Shown here: piece by piece, positions 23,997 through 31,317 of the stretch
How the letters are laid out: each line of letters starts with the position of its first letter
Numbering within the stretch: the stretch's first letter is position 1
Source: CAVPDE01 sp964580575
Lineage (GTDB): Bacteria; Desulfobacterota; DSM-4660; Desulfatiglandales; HGW-15
NCBI GenBank assembly: GCA_964580575.1
Contig: CAZOLJ010000027.1
Location: forward strand, 1 to 50,974
Reading direction: 5' to 3'
DNA: 50,974 nucleotides
Made by a program: the position numbers and the translations under genes
Notes under the pieces: generated by a model
What the model was told of the DNA's origin: nothing
Seen by the model: the letters and a program-made list of their open reading frames with translations, nothing else
Database searches by the model: none

Positions 23997-25765
23997 GGCC
24001 AGAGGACTTTGGTGGATCGTCTGCTCTCAGGGTGGTTTTGTTTGAGACGCTTTTTCAATTGCAGGATCTTCTCTTTCACTTTGTCCGCTTCAGGGTGTTT
24101 TAGGGTAAGAGCCTTTTCATATTTTTCCAACGACTTCTCGTACATCTTCTTCTTGTAATAGACATCACCCAGGTGTTCGACGATGGTGGGATCGTTGGGA
24201 ACCAGTTTGGCCGCTTCGAGCAGGTATTTCAGGGCTTCGTCATAAAGCCCTTTCTGGTAGTAAACCCAGCCCAGGCTGTCGATAATGTAGCCGCTGTCCG
24301 GTTTGATTTTGAGAGCCCTCCGGATCAGGTCCATGGCCTCATCGAGCCGGATGCCCTGCTCCGCGTAAGTGTACCCGATGTAGTTCAAGACATCCGCATG
24401 CTCCGGCTGGATCTCGAGGATTCGTTTCATCTGCTCGATGCCTTTTTCCTTGTCGCCTTTCTTGTCGAGCACCACGCCCATCCGGAACATCAGTTCCACA
24501 CTTTTTCCGTCCACCTTCTGCCCCCGCTCAAGGGCTTCGATCGCTTTCTCGTAATCCTTCCGGTTCTCGTGGATCGATGAGAGCATCAAGTAGAGCTCGA
24601 CCTTTTCTTTTTCGATTGGAATGGCCTTCTCGAGAATTCCGATCGCCTCCTCGGATCGTCCCTGGCTTTCCAGAATGTAGGCGATGTGGATTCTGGCATT
24701 CCCGTAGTATTCGGAACCGGACTTGATCTTCTGGAAGTGCTCCAGGGCTTTTTCAGGTTCCCCCTTTTCTTCGTAAGCCGAGGCGAGATAGTACCTGGAC
24801 TTGTCGTCATCAGGCCAGGCGTTCACAATGAGGTTCAGTTCCGATATGGACTCATCCAACTTCCCGTGGCGAAGGTAGATCAACCCCAGAGTCTGCCGGC
24901 CCAGATCCCCTGGGCTCGTCTGTCTCTTGATTTCCTCCAGTTGACCTTCCGCTTTCTGATTTTCGCCGAGCTTGTAGTACATGTGGATGAGCCGCTCCCG
25001 GACGGTCACGTTAGCCGGATAAAAGCTGAGAAGCGTTTCGTAGGTCTTTGCAGCCGCGGCGTAGTTCTCCTTCACCTGATACAGAGCCCCGAGGTCGAAC
25101 AGCGCAGGCTCCATGCTCTCGTTCAGTTCCAGCGCCTCCAGGTAGGCTTTTTCCGCCTCCGCATGATTCCCCATTTCGAGGAGTACCCGCCCCCGGTAGT
25201 AGTGCGCAATCACGAGAGTCGGATCCTCCTGAAGAAGGAAATCAAGCTCCTGAAGAGCGGCTGGGTATTGCCCCTTTCTGATGAGAAAGGTGGTCAAAAC
25301 AAGACGGGCTCTCTTCTGCTGCGGCTCCAGTTCCAGAATTCTCCTGTACTCCTGGATGGCGGCCTCATCGTCTCTGGTCTGGGAGTAGAGCTCCGCCAGG
25401 AGGGCTCGGTTCTCTATGTCGCCAGGATCCAGAGCGACGCTTTTCAACGCATACTCCACGGCGGCCTGTTCTTTTTTGAGAACCCGGAGCACAGCAGCCA
25501 TTTTCGCGTGGAGATAGGCCGAGTCCGGATCCTGCTCGATCGCCATCAGCAGAAACCGCCGCGCCTCTTCGTACTGCCCATCAATTTCAGCGAGGGAGGC
25601 CGACATGAAATAACCGTAGGCCAGCGCCAGCCGGTCTTCCTGCGCTTGGTCCTGGATCGTCTCAACCTCCGTCAGAGGTTCGGGCTTAGTCCTGGGCTCC
25701 AGGCCCGAGCAGGAGACAAGCGACAGGAGGACAAAAAAACAAAGGAACCCGTATCGGTGTGTCAT
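23993..25765 (-). CDS. TPR lipoprotein of 590 residues
   Basis: An exported lipoprotein (LLSLVSCSG lipobox, Cys at residue 19) made almost entirely of tetratricopeptide repeats, about 14 in sequence. Examples are ALAYGYFMSASLAEIDGQYE, ALLAELYSQTRDDEAAIQEY, ALFDLGALYQVKENYAAAAK and IIDSLGWVYYQKGLYDEALK. The last stretch is basic (KRLKQNHPESRRSTK). TPR superhelices bind peptides or partner proteins; this one faces the periplasm. It sits between the RpoH-like sigma gene (34 bases upstream) and the DUF4292 lipoprotein (4-base overlap), so a joint role in outer-membrane assembly is the natural guess. The exact partner is unknown. Confidence 0.8.
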   Translation of the reverse strand: MTHRYGFLCFFVLLSLVSCSGLEPRTKPEPLTEVETIQDQAQEDRLALAYGYFMSASLAEIDGQYEEARRFLLMAIEQDPDSAYLHAKMAAVLRVLKKEQAAVEYALKSVALDPGDIENRALLAELYSQTRDDEAAIQEYRRILELEPQQKRARLVLTTFLIRKGQYPAALQELDFLLQEDPTLVIAHYYRGRVLLEMGNHAEAEKAYLEALELNESMEPALFDLGALYQVKENYAAAAKTYETLLSFYPANVTVRERLIHMYYKLGENQKAEGQLEEIKRQTSPGDLGRQTLGLIYLRHGKLDESISELNLIVNAWPDDDKSRYYLASAYEEKGEPEKALEHFQKIKSGSEYYGNARIHIAYILESQGRSEEAIGILEKAIPIEKEKVELYLMLSSIHENRKDYEKAIEALERGQKVDGKSVELMFRMGVVLDKKGDKEKGIEQMKRILEIQPEHADVLNYIGYTYAEQGIRLDEAMDLIRRALKIKPDSGYIIDSLGWVYYQKGLYDEALKYLLEAAKLVPNDPTIVEHLGDVYYKKKMYEKSLEKYEKALTLKHPEADKVKEKILQLKKRLKQNHPESRRSTKVLWP

Positions 25766-25799
25766 TGGATCCTTCTATTCAGGGGTCGAGGACCCTCGA

Positions 25800-26861
25800 T
25801 CATTTGATGAAATTGGAGTAGTTCTCTTCAAAGTTGGGGATCTGCTCCGTCAGCCATTTCTTGATATTCTTGACAATTCTTTCTTGAATCTGGCGAACTC
25901 TTTCACGGGAGATATGGTACTTCTCACCCAGCTCCTGCAGCGTCATGGGGCTTTCAGCCATGATCCGGTTCTCGAAGATATCGAGCTCCTTTCCTGAAAG
26001 TTTGCTTTTGTATTCCTCCAGTTTACTGAGCAGGACTTCCCGGTTCTGCTTCTCGAAGATCTGCTCGTCCACCGCAGTGCCCGAATCCGGCAGGAACGAT
26101 CCGTAGACTTCCTTGCCGTCATCCCCCACAGGCGCATTGATTGAGACTTCTCCGCCTCCCAGGCGCTGGCTCATCTCCTCGACTTCTTTCTCCTTCACAT
26201 CGAGCCGATCGGCCAGCAAGCGAGGTTCCGGTTCAAAACCCTGGGAGATCAGCTTGTCTCTCTCTTTCGCCAGATTGAAAAAGAGCTTGCGCTGGGTCTG
26301 GGTCGTTCCGATCTTCACCAGCTTCCAGTTCTCCATAATGAACTTGAGCATGTACGCCTTGATCCAGAAAGACGCATAGTAGGAGAACTTGATCCCCCGG
26401 TAGGGATCGAATTTTCGCACGGCCTGAAGCAATCCCACATTCCCTTCCTGGATCAAGTCCAGAAGGCTTTTGGTCCAGTATCGGTGAAAGTCCATAGCAA
26501 TCTTGACCACGAGCCTCAGGTTTGAAGTCACCAGGATATAGGCGGCCTGCTGGTCCTTCTTTTCCCTCACCCGGATCGACAGGGCGATCTCCTCTTCCCT
26601 GGTGAGGAGCCTGAAATTCTTGATCTCCATGAGATACATCTGGAGAGGATCATAAGGGACCAGCCCCCTCTCCCTTGTCGTGACCGCCGGCCGGAGATCC
26701 AATTCAGATACAGCTTTGCGGTCTTCACGCTTCTCCTCCGGGCGTTGAGGGCCGCCGGCCTTTCTTTTCCTTCCCGCTCTGCGGGCCGGCTCGACCCCCT
26801 CGACCTTCGGCGGGGTTTCCGGCTTGGCAGATCCGGTTTTTTTCTTGCGGGTTTTTTTCAT
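25800..26861 (-). CDS. rpoH: RpoH-like (sigma-32) RNA polymerase sigma factor
   Basis: A 353-residue group-3-type sigma-70 factor. A basic, low-complexity N-terminus of about 70 residues precedes the regions. Region 1.2/2 has DPLQMYLMEIKNFRLLTREE, LVTSNLRLVVKIAMDF and LDLIQEGNVGLLQAVRKFDP. The -10 recognition helix has KFSYYASFWIKAYML. The heat-shock hallmark QRKLFFNLAKERDKL follows. Region 4 has the helix-turn-helix TLQELGEKYHISRERVRQIQ. The RpoH box points to a sigma-32 class factor, which directs chaperone and protease genes. It lies 18 bases after tyrS inside an operon with two periplasmic PPIases, rodZ and lipoproteins. I see no CIRCE element or other control site. Calling it the main heat-shock sigma is an inference. 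Confidence 0.85.
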   Translation of the reverse strand: MKKTRKKKTGSAKPETPPKVEGVEPARRAGRKRKAGGPQRPEEKREDRKAVSELDLRPAVTTRERGLVPYDPLQMYLMEIKNFRLLTREEEIALSIRVREKKDQQAAYILVTSNLRLVVKIAMDFHRYWTKSLLDLIQEGNVGLLQAVRKFDPYRGIKFSYYASFWIKAYMLKFIMENWKLVKIGTTQTQRKLFFNLAKERDKLISQGFEPEPRLLADRLDVKEKEVEEMSQRLGGGEVSINAPVGDDGKEVYGSFLPDSGTAVDEQIFEKQNREVLLSKLEEYKSKLSGKELDIFENRIMAESPMTLQELGEKYHISRERVRQIQERIVKNIKKWLTEQIPNFEENYSNFIK

Positions 26862-26879
26862 CCTTCCGTGCGCCTCTTT

Positions 26880-28109
26880 CTAGCCGGGAGTGACTCTGAC
26901 GTATTTCTTCTTGCCGGCTCTGAGGAGAATCGATCCGTTGACGAGATCCTTCGAACCCACCACCTGGTCAAAGGCCTCGATTCGCACCCCGTTGACATAG
27001 CCTCCGCCCTGCGAGAGGAGCCGGCGGGCTTCTCCTCGGGTCTTGCACAGGCCGCATTTCTCGAAGAGGAGATACGCGGCAACGCCCTGTTCCAGTTCTA
27101 CCGCCCCAAGGGGACAGGAGGGAACGGCTTCCGAAGGCTCTGATCCGCCTCCCCCAAAAAGCTCTCTGGCCGCGCTTCTCGCCTTTTCCGCTTCCCCTTG
27201 GCCATGGCACAAGGCGGTGGCTTCAAAGGCAAGCACTTCCTTGGCCTCCCGGATTCCCTCTCCCTCCAAACCGCCCAGTTTCCTCACGTCCTTCATGGGC
27301 AGAAAAGTGAAAAGGGCCAGAAACCGCTCCACGTCCTTGTCATCCTGGTTGATCCAGTACTGGTAGTAGTCGTAAGGGGGCGTGAGTTCCGGATCAAGCC
27401 ACACCGCGCCCTTGTGCGTCTTGCCCATCTTGATTCCCGAGGACGTCGTGATGAGAGGAAACGTGAGGGCGTGAACCACTTCTCCATCCATGCGGCGGAT
27501 CAAATCCGCCCCGGCCAGGATGTTCCCCCACTGGTCGTTGCCTCCCATTTGCAATCGGCACTGGAAATGTTTGAACAAATGCCAGTAGTCGTACGCCTGG
27601 AGGAGCATGTAGTTGAATTCGATGAAACTGAGACCGCTCTCCATCCGAACCTTGTAGCTCTCTGCGGCCAGCATCCTGTTGACGCTGAAATGGCGGCCGA
27701 TGTCCCGCAGGAACTCGATGTAATTGAGGTCGCAGAGCCAGTCCGCGTTGTTCACCATCAGCGCTCTTTCTGAACCGAAATCAATAAACCGCGACAGCTG
27801 TTTCTTGATGCCTTCTCCGTTCCGGTTGATCTCTTCATGGCTCATGAGTCGCCGCATTTCCGTCTTTCCGCTCGGATCCCCCACCAGTGTGGTTCCCCCG
27901 CCCACGACGGCAATCGGCCTATGACCGGCCCGCTGCATGTGGGCCAGGGACATGATGGGAACCAGGCTGCCCACATGCAGGCTGCTCGCCGTGGGATCGA
28001 AGCCGATGTAGCAGGTGATCGGAGCATCCAGAGCTTTGGTCAGTTCCGCACGGTCCGTCATCTGCTCCACAAACCCTCTCTCCTCAAAAGTCTCGAGAAC
28101 GTTGCTCAC
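26880..28109 (-). CDS. tyrS: Tyrosyl-tRNA synthetase
   Basis: A 409-residue class I aminoacyl-tRNA synthetase that charges tRNA-Tyr. The HIGH motif appears as LHVGSL (ASSLHVGSLVPIMSLAHMQ). The tyrosine pocket includes YIGFDPTA and NDQWGN. The KMSKS loop reads KMGKT (SGIKMGKTHKGAVWLD), a usual variant. An S4-like RNA-binding domain forms the C-terminus (CGLCKTRGEARRLLSQGGGY). The GTG at 28109 is chosen: it lies one base after the rodZ stop and AGGAAAGGG is about 8-10 bases upstream. An ATG at 28139 would overlap rodZ by 29 bases. No T-box or other leader control is visible, so expression follows the operon. Length fits the family. Confidence 0.92.
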   Translation of the reverse strand: MSNVLETFEERGFVEQMTDRAELTKALDAPITCYIGFDPTASSLHVGSLVPIMSLAHMQRAGHRPIAVVGGGTTLVGDPSGKTEMRRLMSHEEINRNGEGIKKQLSRFIDFGSERALMVNNADWLCDLNYIEFLRDIGRHFSVNRMLAAESYKVRMESGLSFIEFNYMLLQAYDYWHLFKHFQCRLQMGGNDQWGNILAGADLIRRMDGEVVHALTFPLITTSSGIKMGKTHKGAVWLDPELTPPYDYYQYWINQDDKDVERFLALFTFLPMKDVRKLGGLEGEGIREAKEVLAFEATALCHGQGEAEKARSAARELFGGGGSEPSEAVPSCPLGAVELEQGVAAYLLFEKCGLCKTRGEARRLLSQGGGYVNGVRIEAFDQVVGSKDLVNGSILLRAGKKKYVRVTPG

Positions 28110-28110
28110 C

Positions 28111-29046
28111 TCAGTTTGCCCTTTCCTGCTGTCCAACATCCTTGGGCAGGGTCAACCGGATCACCTGACCCAGGTTGCCCAGATTCCCCACCCTCTTTCC
28201 GTCCAGATCAAAATCAATTCCCCCTGCGTTCCCGATGAGGATGTAAAAGCTTTCCTTGCCCCGCCACTGAGGCCTGGAGCCCGGCTGGAAAAGGTACTCC
28301 TTCTCCTCTCTGCCGTCGATCGTTATCCGGATCCAAGTCCTTTCTTTGACAATGGCCGTGAGGGAGAGCCACCCGTCCTCGCCGGCCTGATCCCTTGCCG
28401 GGCTTTCGACCGCTTGCGGTCTGGAGGGCGCTTCCTGGGTTGTGCTCTGCGCCGGAGCCAGTTCCTGTTTCGGAGGTTCCTCTACCACACGAACCGGGGG
28501 CGAACTCGGGGCAGACTGCTGAGACGGCACGGGACTCGCTTCCTTGTCGGCCGGACTGGTTTGCAAGGCCACCTCCTGATCTCTTTTTTCGCTCTCGCGA
28601 GATCCCTGACTGCCCTGCAAAGAGGGGTAGGAGAGCCACACGCCATAAAGCGCCGCCAGAACAACCAGGAGCAAAAGAACGAGCCACGCTCTTTGCCGAC
28701 GATTCCTGGAAGGCTCCAGGGGGGGCACCTGGCCGGGAGATTCAGGGGGCACGTTCTTGGCATAGAGATCGATCACCGCCTCCTGGCTGAGGCCAAGCAC
28801 CTTCGCATAAGACCTCAAAAACCCTCGGACAAAAACAGGAGGGGGAAGAGAGTCCCAGGCTTCATTCTCAATCGCCTCAACGACCGAGGTTCTCATGCGG
28901 GTCATCTCGGTGATCTGGGCCCGGCTCAGGCCCAGCCGCTCCCTTTCCATCCTCAGCATGGTCCCGACGCTCTGAGAAGCCTGCTGCTGCGGGTTTTCTC
29001 CCTGCGTCGCCTCAATTTCCTTCTGCTCGGTCTCCAACCCGCACAC
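28111..29046 (-). CDS. rodZ: RodZ-like cell-shape protein (Xre HTH, membrane helix, DUF4115)
   Basis: A 311-residue bitopic membrane protein. An N-terminal Xre-type helix-turn-helix (LRMERERLGLSRAQITEMTR, VVEAIENEAWDSLPPPVFVR, GFLRSYAKVLGL) matches RodZ. One transmembrane helix follows at about residues 120-140 (AWLVLLLLVVLAALYGVWL). A proline/serine/glutamine-rich periplasmic linker leads to the C-terminal DUF4115 beta domain (WLSLTAIVKERTWIRITIDG, FYILIGNAGGIDFDLDGKRV). RodZ links MreB filaments to the cell-wall elongation machinery. The start is GTG at 29046. The gene is followed by tyrS with a 1-base gap. No mreB is in the window. Confidence 0.88.
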   Translation of the reverse strand: MCGLETEQKEIEATQGENPQQQASQSVGTMLRMERERLGLSRAQITEMTRMRTSVVEAIENEAWDSLPPPVFVRGFLRSYAKVLGLSQEAVIDLYAKNVPPESPGQVPPLEPSRNRRQRAWLVLLLLVVLAALYGVWLSYPSLQGSQGSRESEKRDQEVALQTSPADKEASPVPSQQSAPSSPPVRVVEEPPKQELAPAQSTTQEAPSRPQAVESPARDQAGEDGWLSLTAIVKERTWIRITIDGREEKEYLFQPGSRPQWRGKESFYILIGNAGGIDFDLDGKRVGNLGNLGQVIRLTLPKDVGQQERAN

Positions 29047-29089
29047 CCTTTCAGGGAACCGCGTGAGCTTTTTTCATCAGCCTGCCCTG

Positions 29090-30058
29090 CTAGTAAATGA
29101 CTCGTGTATACGCACTCTCCCTGAGCTCCTTGATCCAGTTCTGGTACCGTCTGTTCACTTCCTCCTGGTAAAGAATCCCGTAAATGGCTTCTTTCATCTC
29201 CTCCAGGGACCGGATCTTTCCCGTCTGCTTTTTGACCACCTTGATGATTTGAATGCCGTTCGGCCTCACCAGGGGGTCGCTCACTCCCCCTTCAGGGAGC
29301 GCCTCCACAACGCTTTTCAATCCGGCTTCGAGGTGCTCCACGGTGAACTGACCCAGATCTCCGCCCTGTCTGGCCCCAGGACCTTCGGAGTAGGTTCCGG
29401 CCATCTGACCGAAGTCGGCGCCTGCTTTCAGTTTGGCCGAGATGTCCTGCGCCTTCCTGTAAAGCTCTCGCATCTCCTCTTCGCTTTTCAAGTTCCTTCG
29501 CATCAGGAAGATTCCGGCGAGGTGAACATTCTCTGCCACTCCGAACGTCCCTTTGTGCTCTTCATAATATTTCTGGATCGCCTCTTCTCGGATAATGATC
29601 TTGGATCGGACCTCGTATTCAATGAGTTGCGCCCTCTCGATGTCCCTCTTGATCCGCTCCCGGTATTTCTCGTAGGAGAGACCCTCCTTTTCCAGCCCTG
29701 CGACCAGGTCTTCCTGGGTCCACTGATTATCCCGTTTCATCTTTTCCAGGAAGTTATCCACCTGTTTCTCAGACACCTGGATTCTCAGCTCCTTGATTTT
29801 AGCCTGCGCAATCTTTTCATCGATGAGCAGCTCCAGGATCTTCTGCCGCGCGTCGCGATACATGGCTTCGTTTTTCCGCATGAGCTCTTCGGCCGCCACT
29901 CCCGTCATCTCTTTCATCCGGTTGTTCAGTTCATAGAGAGTGATCACATCGTTGTTCACAACCGCCACCACCCGGTTACACATTTCCGCGGCAAACAGGG
30001 GTTCCAGCCAAAGGCTCGTAACCAGAATCAGGAAAGACAACCGTCGCAACACCCTCAT
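29090..30058 (-). CDS. SurA-like periplasmic chaperone/peptidyl-prolyl isomerase
   Basis: A 322-residue secreted protein. Signal peptide MRVLRRLSFLILVTSLWLEP ends at LFAAE. The SurA N-terminal chaperone helices follow (CNRVVAVVNNDVITLYELNN, ARQKILELLIDEKIAQAKIK, VDNFLEKMKRDNQWTQEDLV). A single parvulin domain comes next (AGADFGQMAGTYSEG, GGDLGQFTVEHLEAGLKSVV, EGGVSDPLVRPNGIQIIKVV), then a C-terminal helix. It assists outer-membrane protein folding. The ATG at 30058 overlaps the stop of the upstream parvulin gene by ATGA. An ATG 75 bases further up would add a non-signal extension and is rejected. Only one PPIase domain is present, against two in E. coli SurA. Confidence 0.88.
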   Translation of the reverse strand: MRVLRRLSFLILVTSLWLEPLFAAEMCNRVVAVVNNDVITLYELNNRMKEMTGVAAEELMRKNEAMYRDARQKILELLIDEKIAQAKIKELRIQVSEKQVDNFLEKMKRDNQWTQEDLVAGLEKEGLSYEKYRERIKRDIERAQLIEYEVRSKIIIREEAIQKYYEEHKGTFGVAENVHLAGIFLMRRNLKSEEEMRELYRKAQDISAKLKAGADFGQMAGTYSEGPGARQGGDLGQFTVEHLEAGLKSVVEALPEGGVSDPLVRPNGIQIIKVVKKQTGKIRSLEEMKEAIYGILYQEEVNRRYQNWIKELRESAYTRVIY

Positions 30059-31002
30059 GATCCCAGCTCCAGTTCTTTCATTAGTTCTTGATCGATGCTT
30101 ACAGGGATGGATTTCCGGAGATGTTGAAGCCAATCCGAATAAAACGCTTCCAACCGCTCCGAGCGAAGCTTGTTCTCGATCTCCGGCATCGCCTCATCAA
30201 GGCTTCTGACCCCCTCGGGCTTCCTTCCCATGACTTCAAAAATATGAAACCCGTACGGGGTTTCGACCACCCCGCTCACCTTCCCGACAGGAAGGGAAAA
30301 AACCACCTTTTCAATGGATTCATCCAGGTCCCCTTTGGCAAACCATCCCGGATCTAAGCTGCCGGCCGAAGCAGGCACCTTGGAGGACTGGGCAACGGTT
30401 GCCGCCATGTCCCCCCCCTGCGCGAGTCTTTTTTGCAGGTTGTCCGCTTCTTCCCTGGTTCGGGTCACAATCTGCCTGAACCGCACCATGGCCGGACGGC
30501 GAAACTCCTCAGGGTGGGAGTCGTAATACGCCTTGATCTCTGCAACGGAAATCTGGGGACCGGCTGCGGAGGCTTTGGCGGTGATGTTTTTGATCACCAA
30601 CCGTTCTCTCAACCCCTCTTTCCACTCGCCGTATTCAATGTAGCCCCTCAGCAGCAGTTCCTGGAAATCTTTTTCCGCGTAGTCTTTCTTTATTTCCCTC
30701 ACCTCACTTTCGAGTTCCTCGTCCGTTACCGAGAGCCCTTGTTGTTTGCCGTATTCCAGGATCAGGTAATAATCCACTACCCTCTCAACAAAAGCATCAA
30801 GGCGCTCTTTGCTCGTTCCATCCGGTTCAAGAGCCATGCGTTTGCGCTGGGCTTTCAATTCCTCCGGGGTGATTTTTCGGCTGCCCACGGAAAGGACCAC
30901 CCGCTCGGCCGGCCGGTCCAAAAAATCACACGCAGGCCAGGCTGATACCAGAAGGGCTAGCGCAATCCACAAACGTTTAGGAATAGCTTTTTTCACTCCC
31001 AT
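30055..31002 (-). CDS. Parvulin-type peptidyl-prolyl isomerase (PrsA/SurA-like)
   Basis: A 315-residue exported protein. The N-terminus (basic, then LWIALALLVSAWPAC) looks like a lipoprotein signal, although the residues before Cys (WPAC) are a poor lipobox. SurA_N-type helices follow (LDAFVERVVDYYLILEYGKQ, LRERLVIKNITAKASAAGPQ). The parvulin domain has PAMVRFRQIVTRTREEADNL, SAGSLDPGWFAKGDLDESIE and LPVGKVSGVVETPYGFHIFE. It isomerises prolyl bonds and holds unfolded outer-membrane proteins. It is the first gene of the operon reaching to 23190. A paired SurA-like gene overlaps by 4 bases. mfd lies upstream across a 315-base spacer. Confidence 0.85.
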   Translation of the reverse strand: MGVKKAIPKRLWIALALLVSAWPACDFLDRPAERVVLSVGSRKITPEELKAQRKRMALEPDGTSKERLDAFVERVVDYYLILEYGKQQGLSVTDEELESEVREIKKDYAEKDFQELLLRGYIEYGEWKEGLRERLVIKNITAKASAAGPQISVAEIKAYYDSHPEEFRRPAMVRFRQIVTRTREEADNLQKRLAQGGDMAATVAQSSKVPASAGSLDPGWFAKGDLDESIEKVVFSLPVGKVSGVVETPYGFHIFEVMGRKPEGVRSLDEAMPEIENKLRSERLEAFYSDWLQHLRKSIPVSIDQELMKELELGS

Positions 31003-31317
31003 GGACCAGGAATAGCGACAGTACAGCAGTTTTTTAGATTATCAGGTCATAAAGAAATTGCAAGTAGAATCTTGGAGTAAAGAAATGGGACAACGTTTGG
31101 AAATCACTTGGAGAAAAGTTGCAAACCCTTTGCCTTATGCAGTCCCTTGGCTTCACTCAAATTAGAATACCTAAACCCGAATGTCGAACAAGGAATTTCG
31201 AATGACGAAGTCAAATCTCCTCTTTTTCTTCCTTCGACGTTCGTTATTCCTTATTCGATATTCTGCGGTTCGTGGTGAGCGTCTACCCCCCCTGCGAAGA
31301 AATTTCTGTCCAAGACT
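31003..31317. other. Spacer between mfd and the PPIase operon
   Basis: Beyond the heptamer repeat at 31185-31257 I see no gene. On the minus strand a GATAAT (about 31037-31042) could be a -10 box for the operon, but no -35 box sits at a good distance (a TTGCAA lies 14 bases upstream), so I do not call a promoter. Confidence 0.4.
31185..31257. repeat. Inverted repeat built from 7-nt CGAANNN units, second copy
   Basis: Left arm 31185-31212 is CGAACAA, GGAATTT, CGAATGA, CGAAGTC. The right arm, read on the minus strand from 31257, is CGAATAA, GGAATAA, CGAACGT, CGAAG. Arms match at about 20 of 26 positions and keep the 7-nt register. The loop is pyrimidine-rich. Confidence 0.7.
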
